Assembly: GCA_904066235.2 (NCBI GenBank)
Contig: CAJFCV020000004.1
Coordinates: 10,788,001-10,852,000, forward strand
DNA: 64,000 bases
Source of the DNA: Bursaphelenchus xylophilus
Taxonomy: Eukaryota; Nematoda; Chromadorea; Rhabditida; Aphelenchoididae
Reading direction: 5' to 3'
Shown in pieces: positions 1-12,530 of the stretch. The notes under the pieces were generated by a model, which was not told where the DNA came from, searched no databases, and was given only the letters and a program-made list of their open reading frames with translations. Position 1 is the first letter of the stretch. Every line of letters starts with the position of its first letter. Made by a program: the position numbers and the translations under genes.

Positions 1-2250
1 TCCAATGCCGAAGGTGATCAGGTGATCTTGATGTTACATCTTAATTATATTTTCCTAATTTATCTCATTTTTCTTGTTGATTTAAAGGATTCTCAATAAA
101 ACGGAAAAAATCTCAATTTTTACCCTTAATTATTGCGCAACAGTTGCCAAGATGCGGTAGTACAGTCCTTTTTTCTGAAAACACTTAAAATTCTGCACTA
201 ATTTCTCTTTTCACCGGTTGCTTTCACCAAAAACGGAATTTTTGCCTTCTTTGTATAAAATGGCAACCAACATTCTCACAAACTCGGGCGCAGCTCACAA
301 AAATAGTTTTTGAAGAAAATAAATTGGCGTGAAAAGTGCACTGAAAGTGCATCAAATGGTATGATTTTTTGGGTATGGCGTTAGATTGTCCCATGATGTT
401 TCTATGCCGAATTTTGAGGTTCTAGGCCCAGCGGTTTCCGAGATACGAGGTGGAAAGAAAATTTTGTCAACCAGTATAGTAGCGGGCAAGTTAGGGGCCA
501 TCCTATACCTCGACTCATATGTAAGTCTTGACAACACATCAAGATGACAAATTCGTTGACCGGAGCCGACTCATCGCTTATAGGTTTTTTACTACGACAG
601 GGTCTTTTCCGCGTACCGACTTTTTGGGTTGACAACAGTTCGGGTCACACAAAGCAGACGGCAAAGTCACGGCGGAGACTTGGCGCAGAATTGTGGTACG
701 TCCATTGACGTGCGCCGCCGTTTTAAATTCTTGGGATTCACGTTTTCCCCCATTTTTTCCGTCATTAAATAATTCATACGCCGTCAAATACGAGCAATAT
801 TTTTCATTAATCTTATATGCAAAAATCTGCATAAACCTTCAAACAATGCGGCCGAATAATGGACCGCTGTGTGGCCGTGTCGGAATGACAAATTATTTAT
901 CACTTTCGAGAACTGTGAGCCCTGGTTTTTTGACTGTGGATAATGTCGCGAACGTCTGGATCATTTCGACGTTGCGACAAAACGTTGATTATTGAATTAT
1001 TTATTGAGTGGTCGGTTGGAAACGGCGCGTCGTTACTGTATTGCTGTATAAATAAAGCGGTATAATGTCACTTTTTTATCTTCTTTTTCTGGTATGTGTG
1101 TCGAGCGCTTAGATTTTCCTTGAATTTTGCACGTATGTGTGTTAGGCATTGGCCACAAATAAATTCTTGAAAATTTTTGCTAAATATTCAACAAGTTTTG
1201 CTGACGAGAGAGTGCACAAAATGCGGAGGGTATTTAGAGGGAAAAATCTGGATGAATTAGATTCGTTTAGAAAAGCTGATTAGATCGATAAAAATACGAC
1301 TTAAAGCTCGCTTTTTCATGCGTGCCCTACACCGAAAAATAAGACTGCATGAACGGTAAAAAACGTCGAACTTTGACCACGTTTCCAACTTCAAATCTTG
1401 CTCGTGGGTGCACAGCACCAACTTGGAATAGACATGGCTTCCAAGTGAGTCGAAAATCCCGGCTCGGACCGTTTCAAATTCTTCTTAACTCGGCAAGGGC
1501 CGGCTACCCCCGCAAATGTACTTTTTTAGTATAAAAAATGGGTAGCTAGTAGCTCCAAAAAGTCTTAATAACTAAAAAAACGAATAACGATACAACCGCT
1601 TTTACATTGAACGTGGTTTTTCCCAATTACTACTATAAATGCAAATATAGTCCTTTCATTTTTTCCAATTTACAATTTATATCTTTTTCGTATATATTAA
1701 GCTCAAATTGCCGAGCCTATATAAATAAGAAAACTATAAATAATTTGAAAAACTATTTATAGATTACTGTAGCCCCGCTCAAGGTAAACATTCAATGTTG
1801 TTTGTTTCTTTCTATACGCCCAAAAACAATTTTTTGTGACAAGTTTTGATAACGAAAGCAGCTCGGCGAGCATCTTCAATCTCCTCGAAAGGCGATGACG
1901 TAGAAGGAAATGTTTGAAAATTTTTCCATTTCCATGTCTTCTTAGTTTTCCGAGAGTGTAGGCGTTTGGCGAGACGAAATTTCACCGTGATTTTGTGGGG
2001 ATATCTTGTCATCGGGGAAAAGATGATACAAAACGAATACGAAGTAAAAATACGGTACTGGTTTCCATAGCCAGAAGGGCTTCCATGGCCTCCAGGAAGA
2101 GCTCCTGGAAGCATTATACACTAGTATTTTCATAAGTGCATGGACATTTTGTTGCGGTTCGCACAGAGTGCAAAATGTTTCGAAAAAGGATGGTTCGCGC
2201 AGCAAGAAAAAAAGGCCGAATCTTTTTAAGTCTACGCACTTTCTGGGAAG
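1..2250. other. Mostly unique AT-rich sequence, no gene supported
   Basis: Short open frames on both strands overlap without splice-supported continuity or recognisable domains. There is no clear TIR pair. A promoter of a gene to the left cannot be excluded. Confidence 0.4.
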
Positions 2251-2260
2251 ACTAGTACTC

Positions 2261-2400
2261 TGTCGGGAAAATAATGAGTGCAATTTCGCTACGCCAAGAG
2301 CGTGGCTGAAGTAAAAAAACAATTTCATTTTGTCACAATACAATTCCTTTTGCCGGCGGCCAAATTTACTCTTTTCGCACAGTGCAAACGCCAAAAATCA
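2261..2400. repeat. Family A fragment (left part, A1-like)
   Basis: Starts tgtcgggaaaataatgagtg and runs into A1 core-like sequence, then diverges into a stretch with the cgcacagtgcaaacgcc motif. The right terminus is missing. Confidence 0.6.
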
Positions 2401-2511
2401 GTCTGGCGACCTTCCGGAAAGACAAGTAGTAATGTCCCGAGATTGCCACGGTCAAAATTTCGGTTCCGGCTCCGTAACAGTGGCAATCTGTTGTAATGTC
2501 CCACAAAAAAT

Positions 2512-2879
2512 GGGGCTAAGGTAGTACAGCCCCCCAGTCCAGTTTAGCCCCCCATAACCCAGTACAACCCCCCTCGTCCATTCTGAACCCCAAAATTTAT
2601 TTCAAAGAATTAATCCAAGTTGTATGGTCCAGCACAGGCCCCCTACGTTTTAGATCAAGCCCCTTACGTTTTAGATGAAGCCCCCTCCGTTTTAGAAAAA
2701 GCCCCCTACGTTTTAGGTCAAGCCCTCTACGTTTTAGATCAAACCCCCAACGTAGTAGATCAAACCCCCACTTACATTTTTTGTATTATTCTAATTTGTT
2801 CATTATGTGGGGTGTGAAACGGGCAAAACAGTGGGGGTTTGAACTACCTTTCGTGGGGGGCTCAACTACCGGAGCCCCC
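2512..2879. mobile_element. TIR element enclosing a 21-bp minisatellite
   Basis: Left end ggggctaaggtagtacagcc and right end ggctcaactaccggagcccc are imperfect inverted repeats (GGGGCT..GGTAGT). The interior is rich in CCCCC-containing short repeats. Confidence 0.55.
2630..2770. repeat. 21-bp tandem repeat, about seven units
   Basis: Unit ttttagatcaagccccctac plus one base, with unit-to-unit substitutions. Because 21 is a multiple of three it stays open in frame and would encode an APYVLDQ heptad; this is a consequence of the repeat rather than evidence for a gene. Confidence 0.8.
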
Positions 2880-3115
2880 AAAAAATCATTTTTTCCTCAC
2901 GATACTGTAAAAAATATGGCCAAAAAGGGTTTTTAATTTTCCCTAACCGCTCTGTACGCTTCGCATACTCTCTCAGCCGCAAAGATCGTTGAATATCTCG
3001 GCTGCCCCTAGAAAGCGCGAGCTAAAACTTCCAGGAATTGATATGTAGCCCATGCCCAATATGTTTCCAAAATTTAAAGAAAATCCGACCATCTCACTTG
3101 GGGTTATGTCCTTCC
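2880..3115. repeat. Family C fragment
   Basis: Contains the recognisable block tctcagccgcaaagatcgtt, gaatatctcggctgccc and the terminal region ending cacttggggt; only the right portion is present. Confidence 0.65.
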
Positions 3116-3540
3116 TTTGTAATGATGTGTGTCTCCATTTGTATTTCCCCACATTTTTGTACATTGCACTTTATATCTTAACGATTAAGTTTTTTTGCGT
3201 GACGCAGCCTCATAACCAAATTATGCGGCATTCGCTTTGTTTGTTTTCCTGTGCTGATATTGCATTAGAGTTGTTGAGAAAATTGAATTGTAAGTTCAAG
3301 ACTTTGTACGTTATTTGTCATCAATTTTGCTATCGTGTTGGGAAATTAGGTATAATAAGTGAAAGTTAATCTCATTACAAACGAACTGCTCGATGAGATT
3401 TTAATTATACTTGTCATGTGTGACGAATATTTTTTGTAGATTTTGTTGACGAACAACGGGAATTCTGCACAAAATAACGGCAATTTCTGCATAGAAAGAA
3501 CCCCAAGTGGGACAAATAAAACTTGGTCCAAATCTATCGG

Positions 3541-3561
3541 CTTGTCGGGAAAATAATGAGC
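3541..3561. repeat. Family A stub cut by a family B insertion
   Basis: cttgtcgggaaaataatgag followed by cac, the A1 left end, stops exactly where the family B element with TA flank begins. Confidence 0.65.
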
Positions 3562-3565
3562 ACTA

Positions 3566-3821
3566 CAGGGGGGACCTGATCCAGTGGCAAAAAAGTACCA
3601 TTTTGCATCCAGGAAGCATCAAAAATGTGGCAAAATGCTTCCCTCTCCAAGTGAAACAACTCCGTTTTGAAGAGCGCGCCCTTTCCCTCACAAAAAGAGC
3701 AGGCATGCTTTTGAAATCGAAGTTTTTTTTCACTTGGAGAGGGAGGCATTTTGCTACATTTTTTGATACTTCCCGGATGCAAAATGATACGTTTTTTGCC
3801 AATGGATCAGATCCGCCACTG
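3566..3821. mobile_element. Family B palindromic MITE
   Basis: 256 bp. Left end caggggggacctgatccagt and right end rich in ggatcagatccgccactg, flanked by TA on both sides. The two halves are near-perfect inverted copies meeting at gcgcgccctttccc/agagcaggcatgc, so a transcript would fold into a long hairpin. No coding capacity. Confidence 0.85.
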
Positions 3822-3947
3822 TAGTTTTTGACATGACAATGCGGGTTTAAGCCGTTTGGAGTCAAAATTTGTCGAATTTTTACTTTTACTGCTGATTTTC
3901 GATAGTTTTAAGGCTCGAAATGGATCTAGAGAAACTCTATGAGTCTT

Positions 3948-4108
3948 CGGAAATTTCAAAAGCGCGCCCGCTCCTTTTGGGAGGAAAAAGGGCGCGCCTT
4001 TCAAAACAAAGTTTTTTCACTTGGAGAGGGAAGTATTTTGGCACATTTTTTGATGCTTCCCGGATGCAAAATGGTACGGTTTTTGCCACTGGATCAGGTC
4101 CCCCACTG
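3948..4108. mobile_element. Family B, left arm truncated
   Basis: Holds the central gcgcgcccgctccttttggg and the complete right arm to ggatcaggtcccccactg; most of the left arm is gone. Confidence 0.75.
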
Positions 4109-4599
4109 CAGGAGGCTCGAATATAGGTCATAGAAATAGCCCTGTAATTCTGGAGCGTAATGTTGTGCGTTTTTTATGACAAACTTCAACTTTGCCACCG
4201 TATTTCTCACTGCTCTTTCTCGACACATCCGGTTGTAAAATATTTTTCGGTACAAATTGATTTCAATTTCGCAAAATGTCTGACTAGTTTTTCTGCGCCG
4301 AAAAATTTCAAACAAGAAAAAAATTGTCTCGAAATCTCTCGAAGGGAGCAAGAAGACAACAATTTATGTTTTGTAGGCATGTTCGTTCGAGACGAGTATG
4401 TCAGATAACATAAATTGTGAAAGATGACAGATTTGTTTTGAAGTGGGAGGGGATAAAATGCCACGCCTATAAATCGAGTTCTATCAATTCCGGAAACTTT
4501 GTACCATATTGAAAAATGGATGCCATTTTTGAAATCCCCGCTATCGTTAAGCTTTTTCAGGTCCCATGCGTCAACTACATATAGGGCAAAATTAACGAG

Positions 4600-5025
4600 G
4601 GAAGTGTTTGAAATGTGACGCTCAGATTTTCTTTAAATTTTGCGCACACCTCGAGCATGGGTCACATTTCGATGACTGAAAGTTTTAGCCCGCGATTTGC
4701 AGGCGCCGTCGAGATATTGAACGGCCTTTAAAGTCGAGACAGTACGCGAAATGGGGAGTGCGGTCAGATAAACTTACTTTTTGGCTCTGCCTTTGCCAGT
4801 GTTGCATGAAAAACCTAATTTTTTGTGGAACATTGCCCTATACGATAGAAATAGGTATGAAATTTAAAGTACGCCAAAAAGTTCTCTAAAAATGTCGGTC
4901 GTTTCCGCAAAGCCCGAGCCAGAAGTCTCGGCTATATCTTGTAAAAAATTAATCGAAATTTTTGCCAAGATTCATCAAAATCTGAGCGTCGCACTTGGAG
5001 TGCTTCCTCTGCAAGCTGCGCACGA
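4600..5025. repeat. Family C, near full length
   Basis: Begins with gtgacgctcagattttcttt and ends with gagcgtcgcacttggagtgc, the two inverted ends of the family. The interior carries the agtacgcgaaatgggg and ttttgtggaacattgccct blocks shared with other copies. Confidence 0.75.
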
Positions 5026-5479
5026 CGAAACTCTATAATCTTCAGTAAAAATATGATAATGAATATAAAAACGAACGAACTTTCTGGACGGCATACATGA
5101 ATTTGTTACACTGATTTTTCCTCCGCTTTCGGCTTCACTGTTCTATGTTCTAGGCTCGCGTCACAGAACATTGAAATCAAACGAAACGCTTATTTACCAA
5201 CCGGGTTTATAAATAAACAGAATTAAGGCTCCTCCAAATACGGTATCGGGCTTTGCGGTCTCCGGAAAACTTAAAAATTCAGTTAAACTATTAATATCCC
5301 AAATATGTCATGACTTCTTTTAATTGACGGCAATGGAACGGCTTCATTCGACCGCATCACTTGCGTAAATCCAAGATTCTGGAACGGAAGCGGAGGTTCA
5401 TATAAATAGAGCACAAATTGAGGCAAATTCGGGAATTTGTGATTAGTTATGTACCAGTCCGTTCGCGAAATCGTTAGAG

Positions 5480-5805
5480 TACTTTTTGCTACATGCACTG
5501 CGAGAAAAAAGTGCATTTTGCACTGTGTAATTTGCGACTTTTTGCACCGTGCAATAAACTTTTTCGGGTGTCGCATCCTAACTACATTTTTTTCCGCAGA
5601 AAACTGGCAGCAATATGGCCAAAAAAATTTTCTCTCATGGCCGCCTCCGCTTTTAGCGCTCGAAAAAACCCGTTGAAGTCTCGGCTGTCCCAGCAAATCG
5701 CGTGCTAAAATTTTCTGGAATTGATTTGTGGTCTATGCCCAACCTGTGTCCCAAAATTTTAGAGAATCTGAGCGTCGCACTTGGAGCACTACCTTCATTC
5801 CCCTG
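5480..5805. repeat. Family C, partial
   Basis: Right part with gcgtgctaaaattttctgga and terminal gagcgtcgcacttggagcac. Upstream is a short gcactgtgcaa-rich stretch. Confidence 0.65.
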
Positions 5806-5869
5806 CAAAAAAAAAATTCAGTCCGTGGGGGCAATGATGAGCACTGTGTCGCATCGAAAATTGTGTCAT

Positions 5870-6106
5870 CGCTTCGCGATGATTAGCTGGAGATATGCGA
5901 GACATTTTGCGGCGGCAAATCCACATTATTTTCCCGACAGACTGTTATGGATCCGTCGGGAAAATAATGACCGCTCTGTTGCTTAGAAAATCGCAACACC
6001 GCTGAAAAAATGAATTGTGTCGCTGCAAAGTCAAATTTCTTCTTTTCACTTCAGCGAGGGATCGGCGCATCGAAATTATGCTCATTATTTTCCCGACAGA
6101 CTGATA
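5870..6106. mobile_element. Family A pair: A2 half followed by complete A1
   Basis: An A2 right half ends at the TIR near 5945. A complete A1 copy runs 5953-6106 with both TIRs and the core aaattgtgtcgctgcaaag. Confidence 0.75.
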
Positions 6107-6584
6107 TTCAAATTTTCGCCTAAACTTTGATCTCAAAATCTCTTACATTTTGGCAAAACGCAACATAAAAATCCCATTTCTCTCTCGTAACCTTGGGTCC
6201 AATTTTTAAACTTTTTTTACCACAACATCTCGTACGTTCTCGACTCTTTTTCTTCCAATTTTTTGATTCAGCAGCTAATTACTGTAGCCTCATACTCAGA
6301 ACGGCTCAGAGCTTTTTAGGAACAAAGGACATTAACACACGAGCACCTGTTCCTTTCGTGCTGCCGCACACGGAAAGGGTATTATGTGGAATGCAGGTGA
6401 TCCACGTGGGGTTTTGCAGTGCCCAGTAAACAAGAAAAGTTGCGGAATTTGCTAATTTTAGCTCCCAAATTTCCTTTGTACCTATTGTTTATTAATCGCG
6501 TTGTAGAATTTGCCATTTCCAAGACCTGCCGCGTCGTAAAAGGCCACAGGAAAAGGGAGGCAAAAGAAAAGAGAGGGTAAAGAT

Positions 6585-7365
6585 CAGTTTGTAGGGAAAA
6601 TAATGAGCGCAATTTCGTTGCGCCGATCGCGTCGCTGAAATGGAAAAAAATTGATTTCGCATTGATACAATTCATTGTGGCGATGCGATTTTCGATGCGA
6701 CAGAGTGCTCATTATTTTCCCAACAGACTCATATCCGTCTGTCGGGAAAATAATGTGGCTTCATCGCAGTCGCGCACCAAATATCAATCTAGCGGCCGCC
6801 AAGCGAGAATGGGCGATTTTAAATCGCGACGAGGCCACATTATTTTCCCGACAAGCTCATATCACTCTGTTGGGAAAATATTAATAATTAGCACAGTGTC
6901 GCTGCGCCGGTTGCGTTGCAATGCGTTGCTAAACTGGAAAAAAAATTGATTTTACCGCGACACAATTTATTTTCTCGGCAGCGATGAGATTTTCGATGCG
7001 ACAGAGTGCTCATTATTTTCCCGACAGACTCATAACTGTCTGTCGGGAAAATAATGTGGATTTGTCGCCCAAAAAATTTCTCGTTTTCTCGTCACATCTC
7101 CATCTAGCCGTCGCCAAGCGATGATGGACGATTTTAAGATTCCTGTCGGGAAAATAATGAGCACAATGTGGCTGCGCCGGTTGTGTTGCTAAAGTGAAAA
7201 AATTTAGTTTTGCCGCAACACAATTCATTTTCCTCGCGGCGATGCGATTTTCGATGCGACGGAGTGCTCATTATTTTCCCAACAGACCCATATCAGTTTG
7301 TCGGGAAAATAATGTGGACTTGTCGAGCAAAATTTCAGAGCTGCAGCGTGCCGTCGCAGCGTGAT
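6585..7365. mobile_element. Head-to-tail cluster of family A elements
   Basis: Consecutive copies alternate subtype: A1 (6585-6730), A2 (6735-6868), A1 (6872-7031), A2 truncated (7036-7145), A1 (7146-7294), and an A2 fragment. Adjacent copies are separated by only a few bases of the form tcatatc between opposing TIRs. Confidence 0.8.
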
Positions 7366-7483
7366 ATGAACTTCTCCTGGTTTAATCCACCCACAGTTTA
7401 CTAATTTTTTTTTTCAATTTCGAACAATGTTCAGGGAACACGGGGATAATCTCCAGAGTGGATTTACTGCAGACATGGCAGTG

Positions 7484-7655
7484 GGGCCGGGCCGGCCCGG
7501 CCCGGCCAGGCCCGGCCCGGCCCTTTCGGGCCGGGCCGGGCCGGGCTTTGGAAATTTTGAAAAGGGCCGGGCCGGGCCCAACGTCTCGGGGGCCGGGCCG
7601 TGGGGCCTGGGTTTGGTTTTCGGGCCGGGCCGTGGGGCCTGAAAAAATTTGGGCC
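7484..7655. repeat. GGCCCGGCC low-complexity block, left arm
   Basis: Reiterated GGCCC/GGGCC pentamers, extremely GC-rich in an AT-rich setting; mirrored at 10117-10287 in the right arm. Confidence 0.9.
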
Positions 7656-10116
7656 CGGCCCCTTCAAAAAAATTTTTTTTAATTTTTTGTCTTGCAACGA
7701 AAAATTGGGGTGCCAATTTTTTTGGCATTCTGTTTTGAGCAAAAAATTTTTTGTTTTTTGAAGGAAAAGCGGTTTGTAAGACAGGAAAACCTCATTTACT
7801 ACTCAGAACCTTGCTGGCAAGGACAAAATACATCGAAAAAGTTTTTAAAAGTTAACTTTTAGTCAAATTTGAACATTGTTTCACTATTTTTCGACTAATT
7901 TTGTCTAAAATATTTTTTTCATTACAAATCCATGACCTTCCATTGGCTTAAACCTGTATGTTCATAAGGATATTGGTATGTTCTTTGTTATAAATGGGCA
8001 ACCGGCTCAATTTATGACCAATAATGATGAATAATTCGAGAATTTTTATCTTGATGCCATGAATAATATAATTTACCTTCTCAAATGCAATACATTGGTT
8101 TTTCCTGGAGTCTGGCGATGGATTTGACAATCAAATGGCCTGTCTGATGTTTTCAATTTACTTTCACGACCTTCTTACCTGTGATTCAATTTCCCATCTT
8201 CCAAAAAATCATCAAAAATCTCAAAAACGTGTAAAAAACATGAATATTATTCTTAAATCGTCAATGTTCTTGTGTTTCTCATATTCTTATTACATTTCCA
8301 ACATGTCAACACTTTTTACGCCGCTCAATTCGTCCTAGCTCGGACGAAATCATCATGGATAATATCGGGGAAAACCTAGAAAATCGTCAAAAAATCAATA
8401 TCAAGCTTCGGAAATAGTTCTAAGTCGCACATATTCTCATTTCCCAAGGATTGCTGGACATTTTCCACTAAAAATTAAAATTTTGATTTTTCTACAGTAA
8501 TCCATCTACTACGGTAACTCATAGTATGATGGACGGAAAAATTAAAAAATTTGCACAGAGAATTTTCATGCCGTGAATTATACTTTCGCCAAGTTTCATC
8601 CAAATCCATCGACCGCTACCAGAGTTATTGAAGATTATATTTTCCAAAACCTTTTTTGAACCTTCAAAATCGGTTTTTCATCCTTATAGTAAACTACTGG
8701 GCACATTTTGGAAACCATATCTCAGGCATAAGTTGACCGATTTTTGATTTTTAAAAAGTATTTGGACTAATTCGAGTACTGCGAGCCAAGTTATGACGTT
8801 AGTTTTTGCCCTAAGGGGTCAAATATGGCCGAAAACACTATGCCAAAATATTGCCAAAATGGCGGGAAAGTTTTTCTTTGAACGGATCTTGGCGGTTCCA
8901 TGATTAGAATAGTTGAAGAAGTGTCTGAGCAGCACATTCGCGTTATTGTTTTGTTTTTCACGTTCCAACGTGGTGAGATATTCCACTTTCTGCTTAAAAA
9001 TCTGAGATTAGAACTTTCAGTATGAAACACCCTCAACCTGCCGTGAAAAATACAACATTTAAAGCATAACATCTTGAGTATATACAAAAGCCATAACACA
9101 CAAAAATCCGCCCAAACTCGATTAAAAACACCGTTTCCCGCCATTTTGGCAATATTTTGGCATTGTGTTTTCGGCCATATTTGACCCCTTAGGGCAAAAA
9201 CTAACGTCATAACTTGGCTCGCAGTACTCGATTTAGTAGAATTACTTTTTAAAAGTCAAGAATCGGTCAATTTATGCTTGAGATATGGTTTCCAAAATGT
9301 GCCCAGTAGTTACTATAGGGTTGAAAACCCGATTTTGAAGGTTCAAAAGAGAAGTTTTGGCAAACTATAATCTCCAGTAACTTTGGTAGCGGTTGATGGA
9401 TTTGGATGAAACTTGGCGGAATTATGTTTCACGACATGCAGATTCTCTGTGCAAATTTTAAAATCTTTCCGTCCACGATACTATGAATTACCGTAGTAAA
9501 TGGATTACTGTAGAAAAATCAAAATTTTAATTTTTAGTGGAAAATGACCAGCAGTCCTTGGGGAATGAGAATATGTGCGACTTAGAACTATTTCGGAAGC
9601 TTGATATTAATTTTTTGACGATTTTTCGAGTTTTCCCCGATATTATCCATGATGATTTCGTCCGAGCTAGGACGAATTGAGCGGCGTAAAAAGTGTCGAC
9701 ATGTTGGAAATGTAATAAGAATATCAGAAACACAAGAAGATTGACGATTTAAAAATAATAGTTATGTTTTTTAACATTTCTGAGATTTTCGATGATTTTT
9801 TGATTTTTTGGAAGATGGAAAATTGAATCACAGGTAAGAAGGTCGTGGAAGTAAATTGAAAACATCAGACAGTCCATTTGATTGCCAAATCCATCTCCAG
9901 ACTCCAGGAAAAACCGATGTAAAGCATTTGAGAGGGTAAATTATATTACCCATGACATCTGGATAAACATTCTCCAATTATTGATCATTATTGGTCATAA
10001 ATTGATCCTATATCGAACCCACTGGCCGCTTGTATCAAGTAAGACGCCGAAAACTTCGTGGTAACATCATAAAACAAAAAAAATAGCAATTAAAACGCAA
10101 AATTTAGAGTAATGAA

Positions 10117-10287
10117 AAAAGGGCCGGGCCGGGCCGGGCCTTAAGACCCCTCAGGGCCGGGCCGGGCCGGGCCGAAGGTGCCTCGGGGCCGGGCCGGGCC
10201 GGGCTTTGAAAATTTTGAAAAGGGCCGGGCCGGGCCCAACTTCTAGGGGGCCGGGCCGGGGGCCCGAAGGGTCCCCGGCCCGGCCCG
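10117..10287. repeat. GGGCCGGGCC low-complexity block, right arm
   Basis: Inverted counterpart of the left block, with the interspersed sequence tttgaaaattttgaaaaggg also shared. Confidence 0.9.
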
Positions 10288-10572
10288 TTTTGCCATGTCT
10301 GATTTACTGTCGAAAAAAATATTTTCTTCCAAAAAATGAATCAAAACAGTTTATCTGTTTGATGTGATGTCGGCTTAACCTTTGACTTTTTTATCGAATT
10401 CTTCCCATTTTTGTACACATTTTTGTTTAATCCTCCGTTTTAGCGTACGTACACAGTGATTACATTGCAGGTATTACACTGTTGTACCTTACAAACTCAT
10501 TTGTTTGGTTTTAAACAATTGTAAATTTTGTTGTCTTTGATGAAGAGTGTGTTGAGGAGCTTGGGAGAATTG

Positions 10573-11934
10573 TATACTCCCGGACATAAATTTCTGACCA
10601 CCCATATCTCAAGTCAATATAACGCAATCGCTTTGAAACTTGGCATGTATACTAGTCATGACAGACAGAATGTGCCACATAAAATTGTTTTTCGTGTCTC
10701 TGTCCTTAGGCGAGTTATGCAGGTTTTTTCAAAAATCGGTGGACAAAACTTTCTGATCACCTAAAATAACTAAAGTTTTCTCAGTCTTCTTGAGTAAGCG
10801 ACATGGTTCAGTTATCTTTGAACACTGTTAAGGGACCTACAAGGACGATGGGTATGCTTTTTACCACCAAATTCGGCGTGTGCCCTCAAGCAACTCGTAT
10901 TCTTGCAGCGCTCTTTTTCTCGTTAAAATCACGCTCTATGCGGCAAGGACGACTTTTTTGTTTCAGAAAAAGTAATAAGGAACTCATTGGAGGTTGTGAT
11001 GCAAGATCTTACTACCTTGCAATGTGAAATATGATATTAACGTCTTAAGAAAATCACATAGGAGTAGCCCATCTATGAATAATTGATCATAACCGCAGGC
11101 GTTTTTATTAAATCCGTCTAGAAATCCCCTACAGTACTCTTTGGTGAATACTGAAGAACGTGGGATAGTAATCTCCCGTTATCTTCGCATTTCGTGCGCG
11201 CACTAACGCAAAAGTCCAAAAAAACGCAACTTTTCCGATTTTGTAATTACAAAATGGTCAGAATTTGCCAAAAAATCCTCAAGTTTGCGTTATCGCGTAA
11301 TTTCAGTCCGAAATTTCATGAGGCCGGGTCAGCACTAATATAACTTTATTCTTCATTGTGTAGTGCTAAGCCATGTTTAATTTCAACCAGTTTGGGCTGA
11401 TTCTGAAAAAGTTACAGGCCGCTAAAGTCCGGCCGGCTGGTCAGTTTTGCAATGATTTTGCACATGCTTGATGAAATCCTTAATATCCCTCGGTATGATG
11501 GACGGAGATTGACCATATGTGATCAATTACATAATCCTGTGCGTTTTTTATCCTTCTAGCCCACCTCTAGCCGTCGTATACTAACAAAATCGCGTAATGC
11601 GCAGAATGCACAAGCCCTTGCGACGTATGTTACTACTCCTCGATTTTTTGCCGTAAATATATGCGGTACGTCTGTGCTATGCAGCATAAGCAGTTTTAGC
11701 CCCGTGGCAAACATTTTTCGGCAGTTGCGAACAATTTACCTAAGTGATCAGAAAATTTTGTCCACCCTTTTTTTGAAAATGTCGAAAAAACTGCCGTTAA
11801 AGTGCAAGGATGGAAAATTCCGCTTTACCAAATGTTTTGCACCTCTTCTTGAAAGGGCAGTTAAAATTTGGAACATGTAGCTCAATTAACAGCCCAGCTA
11901 AAGGGTGGTCAGAGAGATATGTCCGGGAGTATAT
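10573..11934. mobile_element. TA-type element with TIR TATACTCCCGGACATA
   Basis: Left tatactcccggacataaa and right atatgtccgggagtata are inverted. Partial inner matches (gatcacc/gtgatcagaaa, ttttgtccaccc) extend the TIR to about 200 bp. The interior shows no transposase motif. The tip resembles that of the fold-back at 21.9 kb (tactccc..cataa). Confidence 0.65.
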
Positions 11935-12344
11935 CCTCTAGGGGAGTCCTGATAGTAAGAGGCACTGTAAAAATAGCCCTCCAAAAGCCGAACTAACGGA
12001 GATACGAGACTCTCCCTCGTCCGGCGTATTTGTCAGGGGTTGTCTATACAGTATACCATTTGTTCAAGGATATAGCACGTTTCATCTGTGACAGGGAACT
12101 CATCAATTAAGACGCCCTTCAGAAGGCCTTTGAAAGTTTCATCGGCTCCAGAAGCCGGAGTTTTGAAGCTACCGGCATAAAAAATCTCTTGGTACATTCT
12201 ACCAAGCGTGCGCAAACAGACGATTATTATTTTGATTAAATAGATCGCTGTTACTGCGGCAAATTTTGCTCTTTGAGGAAATACTTGGAAGAGGGACATT
12301 ATTTATGGAACAACCTATATATACTTTTTGTTACTGTGGTAATG

Positions 12345-12530
12345 GACATAACTTTTCGTGCTAAAGTGCACACAAAAAGCCCACATTTATGCCAACTTTC
12401 TATGGACTTAAAGATATCAGCCGTTTTTTCAAGGCGCGAGCAAAAAGTCTGGCTTATGTCGCCGAAAAAATTAACCTAATTTCTGTTAAGTTTCGCCAAG
12501 ATTAGCACGTCGCACTTGGACCCATCACTC
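12345..12530. repeat. Diverged family C fragment
   Basis: Only the end block ttcgccaagattagcacgtc gcacttggac and scattered inner matches remain. Confidence 0.5.

Larger units (their letters stand above)
7470..10301. mobile_element. hAT-like fold-back element with 8-bp target duplication
   Basis: Termini CAGACATGGCA and TGCCATGTCTG are inverted and flanked by identical ATTTACTG (7462-7469 and 10302-10309); CAG ends and an 8-bp duplication are the hallmark of hAT elements. Arms of about 1.2-1.4 kb are inverted copies around a loop of about 270 bp (8867-9136). Each end starts with GGCCCGGCC-type low-complexity DNA. No transposase is seen, so it would need enzyme supplied in trans. Confidence 0.85.

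Noticed and set aside
2620..2817. 65-codon ORF with APYVLDQ heptads
   Set aside because: Produced by a 21-bp minisatellite whose length is a multiple of three; it lies inside a TIR element and has no start context or expression signal.
7427..7742. Pro/Gly/Ala-rich ORFs on both strands
   Set aside because: Translations of GGCCC repeats; every frame is open because the repeat lacks stop codons.
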